A stretch of DNA of 40,727 bases from a virus, in the IMG/VR virus record IMGVR_UViG_3300022690_002568, positions 1 to 40,727 of that record. One strand, 5' to 3'. The notes under the pieces were generated by a model that was not told the DNA's origin, did not search any database, and saw only the letters and a program-made list of their open reading frames with translations. Made by a program: the position numbers and the translations under genes. Below, in pieces: positions 37,030 through 40,727 of the stretch. Position 1 is the first letter of the stretch. Each line of letters opens with the position of its first letter.

Positions 37030-37542
37030 ATGCCAAACACTAACAGATTTCCAGGTCTAGCTAGTGGTCCAATGGATCACAAATCAAGCAGCATTGTTAA
37101 CATGATCTCTGAGGAAGCATTAGATATGGGATCAGCCATTCAAACTATCTTGTTCATTCCTTCTCTTCCTTTAGAAATATTACATAGAGTAGAAGAAATT
37201 AGTGGTGGTCAAGGTAGTAGTAGAATCTATGGTATAGTAGTTGCTGGAGTAATTGATGGTATATATGGTAATGGTTCAGTTAGTGTGGATGATTCAACTA
37301 GAGCCACAAATGCTGCTGGTCAAGGTGTAGTTATTTTAACGCAAGGAAGATGTTTAGCTAGAGTTTTTGGGGGTACTGGTGGTATTTCTGTAGGAAATAA
37401 ACTTACCCAATCCGCAGTTAAAGGCGTATTGGAACTTGGAATTTCCCCCCATACAGTTAATGCAATGGCACTTCAAGATGTATTAGCAAATGATACAGAC
37501 ATGATTGCAGTAGATGTTCAGAGAGAGGGTGATATACCATAA
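37030..37542 (+). CDS. Decoration-type capsid protein, paralogue 1
   Basis: In this 170-residue protein, core features shared with paralogues at 38476 and 39040 are GPMDHKSSSIVNMIS, DMGSA, RVEEI, YGIVVAGVIDGIYGNGS, DDSTRATNAAGQGVV, TQGRCLARV and DMIAVDVQR. The beta-rich design and position before the capsid gene fit a head-decoration (cement) protein such as those around DUF2190/gpD-like folds. It is the most divergent of the three. It has its own late promoter, so its dosage can be set separately. Confidence 0.65.
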   Translation: MPNTNRFPGLASGPMDHKSSSIVNMISEEALDMGSAIQTILFIPSLPLEILHRVEEISGGQGSSRIYGIVVAGVIDGIYGNGSVSVDDSTRATNAAGQGVVILTQGRCLARVFGGTGGISVGNKLTQSAVKGVLELGISPHTVNAMALQDVLANDTDMIAVDVQREGDIP

Positions 37543-37559
37543 TTATTATTTCTGTAACT

Positions 37560-37573
37560 AAATGCATATAATC
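37560..37573 (+). promoter_or_regulatory. Late-type promoter, copy 6
   Basis: AAATGCATATAATC, with the C of CATATA 29 nt from ATG 37594 of the scaffold-like gene. Confidence 0.8.
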
Positions 37574-37593
37574 AAATAAAATATACACAAATT

Positions 37594-38418
37594 ATGAATA
37601 ATTTAATTAATAAACTTCGTGAAGCAAAAACTCTAGTTGATGCAGATCCTATTTTAACACAATTGGGTGCAAATGGAGCTATAAGAAAACTTGTAGAAGC
37701 AAGCATCTTACAGAGAATGAGTAATAATCCAGCAAGTTATGAATATGGAGTAACAATGTTAAATGGCGCAATACAAGAATTAGAAAAAGATGAAGAGCCA
37801 GCATCACCTGAATCTCCAGGACTTAAAATTAAAAATGGTAACTTTAAAGAAGAAACTTTAGATAATAATAATCCAGAAGGACATAATGCTGGATCTGAGC
37901 AATCAACAGAAAACACTGAACCATACTCTGGTGAAGGTAAAAAGACTGGTGATGAAGATATGCTTAATGCACCTGATACTGAAAATCAAATGTCAGAAGT
38001 AGAGCCACCATTTCCAAAGAATCTAAGTGAAATGGGAGGATTGCATCCAGATATAGCAAAACAAATGGGTGCAAAAATGCCAACAATGCCACCAATGAAT
38101 CCAGCAGATCAAATGAAACAAACTCGTTATACTCTTCAAAAATATCATGAAACAATTGTAAAGCCCTTACTTGCACATTCAAAACAACAGGATACAGCAA
38201 TTAAAAAACTCTCACAAAAAATCAGAGAAACAGAGGCAAGAGCTGGAACATATAAACTTGATTTAGATACGGTAAAATCTCATTCCCTTGCAAAGGTACA
38301 AGAAACTACACTACCAGTAAACCCATTAGAACAAGTTCCACGAATACAGAATAAGGATTTTGAACTAAACCAAACAAGAAATGAAATTAGATTTATGAAT
38401 GACCAAATGTCACAATAA
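37594..38418 (+). CDS. Scaffold-like protein
   Basis: This 274-residue protein has a helical N-terminus (MNNLINKLREAKTLVDADPI), a long acidic, Gly/Pro/Asn-rich disordered centre (residues ~68-150), then a coiled coil (LAHSKQQDTAIKKLSQKIRE) and a C-terminal helix ending FMNDQMSQ. Charge, disorder and helices, plus location immediately before the decoration and capsid genes, match prohead scaffolding proteins. It has its own late promoter. No enzymatic motif is present. Confidence 0.65.
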   Translation: MNNLINKLREAKTLVDADPILTQLGANGAIRKLVEASILQRMSNNPASYEYGVTMLNGAIQELEKDEEPASPESPGLKIKNGNFKEETLDNNNPEGHNAGSEQSTENTEPYSGEGKKTGDEDMLNAPDTENQMSEVEPPFPKNLSEMGGLHPDIAKQMGAKMPTMPPMNPADQMKQTRYTLQKYHETIVKPLLAHSKQQDTAIKKLSQKIRETEARAGTYKLDLDTVKSHSLAKVQETTLPVNPLEQVPRIQNKDFELNQTRNEIRFMNDQMSQ

Positions 38419-38441
38419 CTGACAAATCTCTTTTTATTTTT

Positions 38442-38456
38442 AAATACATATAATTA
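38442..38456 (+). promoter_or_regulatory. Late-type promoter, copy 7
   Basis: AAATACATATAATTA, with the C of CATATA 29 nt from GTG 38476. The constant spacing supports GTG as the true start of paralogue 2. Confidence 0.8.
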
Positions 38457-38475
38457 AAAACAAAGTAAATTACTT

Positions 38476-38982
38476 GTGTCATTTCTTAACCAACTTCCAG
38501 GACTAGCTCGTGGTCCATTAGATCACAAATCAAGTTCTGTTATTAACATGATCTCTAATGGTGCCATAGATATGGGATCATCTGTTGCATTATCTTCTGC
38601 TATTATTGGAGATGAAACTTTACCTAGAGTAGAAGAAACTAGTAGTGAAGGAGCTCAGCTATATGGTATAGTTGTTGGTGGTGACGCTGATGGTATTTAT
38701 GGTGATGGCAGTGCTAGCACTGATGATTCAACTAGAGCTACAAATGGGGCTGGTCAAGGTGTCGTAGTAGTTACACAAGGAAGATGTTTAGCTAGAATCA
38801 GGGCTAATGGTGCAATTCTTCCGATTTCTGGTGAACATCTATCACAATCCACAATATCAGGTGTGTTAGAGGTGATAACTGGTTCTCCAGTTATTGCAAT
38901 GAGTTTAGCAGCAATAGATGTAAACCCGGAGATGACAAATATTGCTATAGTAGATGTTCAGAGGGCAAGTCCAACAACTTGA
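38476..38982 (+). CDS. Decoration-type capsid protein, paralogue 2
   Basis: The protein has 168 residues from GTG 38476, the only start that fits promoter spacing. It shares GPLDHKSSSVINMIS, DGIYGDGS, DDSTRATNGAGQGVVVVTQG and RCLAR with its neighbours. A 75-base block (38722-38796) is identical to paralogue 3 (39289-39363), including silent positions, while the flanks differ. It is a likely head-surface protein. Three related subunits may occupy distinct symmetry positions or present alternative surfaces. Confidence 0.65.
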   Translation: MSFLNQLPGLARGPLDHKSSSVINMISNGAIDMGSSVALSSAIIGDETLPRVEETSSEGAQLYGIVVGGDADGIYGDGSASTDDSTRATNGAGQGVVVVTQGRCLARIRANGAILPISGEHLSQSTISGVLEVITGSPVIAMSLAAIDVNPEMTNIAIVDVQRASPTT

Positions 38983-39003
38983 TCATACATGTTGTAGAAA
39001 TTA

Positions 39004-39017
39004 AAATGCATATAATC
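39004..39017 (+). promoter_or_regulatory. Late-type promoter, copy 8
   Basis: AAATGCATATAATC, with the C of CATATA 31 nt from ATG 39040. It drives paralogue 3 and, by overlap, the major capsid gene. Confidence 0.8.
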
Positions 39018-39039
39018 AAATAGTTTTCATACTAATCGT

Positions 39040-39534
39040 ATGACAAGTACAAATAGATTTCAAGGACTTCATAGAGGTCCAATAGATCACAAATCAAGTT
39101 CTGTTATTAATCAAGTATCCGATGGTGCCATAGACATGGGATCAGTTATTGCATTAGTTGCTCCTGTTATTACAAGTGAAACATTACCTAGAGTAGAAGA
39201 AATTACCGATGCTGGAAGCGAGCTGGTTTACGGTGTAGCTGTTGGTGGAGATACTGATGGTATATACGGTGATGGCTCAGTTAGTGTAGATGATTCAACT
39301 AGAGCTACAAATGGGGCTGGTCAAGGTGTCGTAGTAGTTACACAAGGAAGATGTTTAGCTAGAGTTCTTGGTCCTGTATCTATTGGTAATCTTCTTACAC
39401 AATCCGGAACAAGTGGTGTGTTAGACATTGCAGATACCGATTTGGATGCAGTTATAGCAATTGCACTATTTGATATTCCTGGAACTGATACAGACATGAT
39501 TGCAGTAGATGTTCAAAGAGGTGGAGTCGTATGA
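39040..39534 (+). CDS. Decoration-type capsid protein, paralogue 3
   Basis: This 164-residue protein, the closest relative of paralogue 2, has GPIDHKSSSVINQVS, VYGVAVGGDTDGIYGDGS and ATNGAGQGVVVVTQG, ending DMIAVDVQRGGVV. Its stop overlaps the capsid start by ATGA, so it and the capsid protein are translated together, the usual arrangement for a stoichiometric decoration protein. Function is inferred from context and beta-rich sequence. Confidence 0.7.
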   Translation: MTSTNRFQGLHRGPIDHKSSSVINQVSDGAIDMGSVIALVAPVITSETLPRVEEITDAGSELVYGVAVGGDTDGIYGDGSVSVDDSTRATNGAGQGVVVVTQGRCLARVLGPVSIGNLLTQSGTSGVLDIADTDLDAVIAIALFDIPGTDTDMIAVDVQRGGVV

Positions 39535-40718
39535 CCAAATCCAAAATGAATAGACAAACAATTTTGGCAATGCCAGAGTTTGCTCATATTAAAGAAGCCC
39601 TACATGCAACTGCTCAAGCCAGAGGTACTAAAGACATTTGGCAACCAATTAGAGAAACACCATTCGAAGTATTTTATGCTAAAGGAGATAATTCATTTTA
39701 CAAAGAAACACCAAATCCAAATTTACCATCAATCTGGAAAGATATGTATGGTATGAGAATTGGTGATATGGCAACTGGTAACGCAAAAATTGGCGGAATA
39801 CCCTTACAAGAAACAGTATCAGTTCCAAACAGTTTATCTGCTTTGAAAATTGCAGATGAGATATTAGAGGGTGCAGAGCCTTATTCCAACTGGAAACAAT
39901 ACTCTCGCGTTATAGATATGAGTACACCAAAAGTCAATGTTCCAATTACAAAATATACTGATACTGTAGGTGGTTCAATTACTGATCAGAAAGGAATTAT
40001 AATTTTCAAAGAAGGCGGTACAGGAACACCTCCAGCAATAGGCGGTAAGGTAGAAACTGTAGAGCTAGATTGTTCAGGTACAAATAATTCATACCGAGGT
40101 ACCTTAGCAGTAGAAAGAAATGATGTTAAAGATAATAACTTTTTAGCAGTTGAACAGTCACTAAAAAATGCAGGTAATGAATTTTACTATATGGTAGGAG
40201 AAGACCTAATTACATCTCAAGTGGCAGCAACAATAAATACTGATACAAAATCAAACTTAGCTAGTGGAGTACCATCAAACAAAGAACTAGAAGCCTTAGT
40301 CCAAGTGATTAGAGGCGAATTCCCCGGTTCACAAAGAAATAGAGCAGATACAATGTTTATTCATCCTCTTGATGCAGCACTAGCTGTAAAGAACGCAGGA
40401 ACAAATGGTGAATATGCATTTATCAGTAGATTCTTACTTGGTCCAACTGATGCCTCAGATGTAGTAAATAACTCAGGTCTGGCAATAGCATTAGGACTAC
40501 GAAATGTATGGGAAACCCCACAAATTATCCAGGGTACAGTTCTTATCACAAAAAGAGATATCAACCAAGTTGTTGGACTTCGTGAAGATCTAACAATTGA
40601 GAGTTTCGATCTTTCAGTAGGCGGATTGTACGAAAGTGATTTGGTAATACGATACGACAAAAAAGCAGCACATGCAGATGTTGGTTCTTTTACAATTACG
40701 GCATTTGATATTGCATAG
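39531..40718 (+). CDS. Major capsid protein (HK97-type)
   Basis: This 395-residue protein has an N-terminal helical region (MTKSKMNRQTILAMPEFAHI), an E-loop-like stretch near residues 60-110, and a spine helix around VEQSLKNAGNEFYYMVGEDL. P-domain strands follow, with RADTMFIHPLDAALAVKNAG (the common 'position the residue in the subunit' motif of phage capsids), IALGLRNVWETPQIIQGTVL and a final ESDLVIRYDKK strand. Size and pattern fit HK97-fold capsid proteins, and all genes around it are head genes. It is coupled to decoration paralogue 3 and followed in the circle by the 69-residue gene. Confidence 0.85.
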   Translation: MTKSKMNRQTILAMPEFAHIKEALHATAQARGTKDIWQPIRETPFEVFYAKGDNSFYKETPNPNLPSIWKDMYGMRIGDMATGNAKIGGIPLQETVSVPNSLSALKIADEILEGAEPYSNWKQYSRVIDMSTPKVNVPITKYTDTVGGSITDQKGIIIFKEGGTGTPPAIGGKVETVELDCSGTNNSYRGTLAVERNDVKDNNFLAVEQSLKNAGNEFYYMVGEDLITSQVAATINTDTKSNLASGVPSNKELEALVQVIRGEFPGSQRNRADTMFIHPLDAALAVKNAGTNGEYAFISRFLLGPTDASDVVNNSGLAIALGLRNVWETPQIIQGTVLITKRDINQVVGLREDLTIESFDLSVGGLYESDLVIRYDKKAAHADVGSFTITAFDIA

Positions 40719-40727
40719 GACTGAAAA
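40584..40727. repeat. Terminal direct repeat, right copy
   Basis: This is identical over 144 bases to the start of the window. It shows that the sequence closes on itself in the capsid gene and the adjoining nine-base spacer. Confidence 0.95.

Noticed and set aside
1-40727. Integrase, DNA polymerase, ammonia-oxidation or other metabolic genes
   Set aside because: I looked for the expected motifs in the larger frames and found none, so temperate lifestyle and auxiliary metabolism are not supported.

Overview
This window looks like one complete, circularly mapping genome of an archaeal head-tailed virus (Caudoviricetes-type). The first 144 bases are repeated exactly as the last 144, so the unit is 40,583 bp and the contig was opened inside the major capsid protein gene. 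The host is most likely a marine Thaumarchaeon (Nitrosopumilales). This is inferred from the AT-rich sequence, TATA boxes 29-31 nt upstream of leaderless starts, a triplicated small zinc protein starting MxCKGIC that I associate with thaumarchaeal genomes, and a secreted protein with a beta-sandwich repeat resembling thaumarchaeal cell-surface proteins. No database search was possible.

Layout. (1) Head and packaging, 28.98-40.7 kb and the first bases: large terminase, an accessory block of small genes, portal, a head-morphogenesis/prohead-protease fusion, a coiled-coil protein, a staphylococcal-nuclease-like protein, three paralogous decoration-type proteins with a scaffold-like protein between them, and the HK97-type major capsid protein. 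(2) Tail and adsorption, 0.4-12.8 kb: a tightly overlapping cluster with a beta-propeller protein, fibre-like proteins, connector/tail-tube candidates, a 1072-residue protein with sugar-binding-like modules, and a 918-residue fibre. (3) A minus-strand cluster at 12.8-14.6 kb with a secreted protein and small helical proteins, facing a short ribbon-helix-helix-like gene. (4) 14.9-19.5 kb: a discoidin-like protein, then a probable envelope-breaching module of two-helix membrane proteins around a matrixin-like metalloprotease, then a secreted acidic repeat protein. (5) A promoter, a pseudoknotted non-coding RNA candidate and palindromes at 19.77-20.09 kb. (6) An early-type operon at 20.1-26.6 kb: a run of Cys-rich miniproteins, an HNH-like protein, two DNA methyltransferase-family proteins and a primase-polymerase/SF3 helicase. 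(7) A control region at 27.0-27.25 kb with inverted repeats (origin or operator candidate), followed by small genes leading into the terminase.

How it works together. The structural genes that head transcription units share a promoter of the form AAATRCATATA, always 29-31 nt from the start codon, which suggests a coordinated late regulon. Replication appears to rest on the PrimPol-helicase plus host polymerases, because no DNA polymerase gene is visible. No integrase, tRNA gene, CRISPR array or obvious auxiliary metabolic gene was seen. The most interesting parts are the metalloprotease/membrane-protein module (a possible S-layer breaching system), the pseudoknotted RNA, the nested inverted repeats that exactly bracket the accessory block between terminase and portal, and the unusually large set of zinc-ribbon miniproteins.
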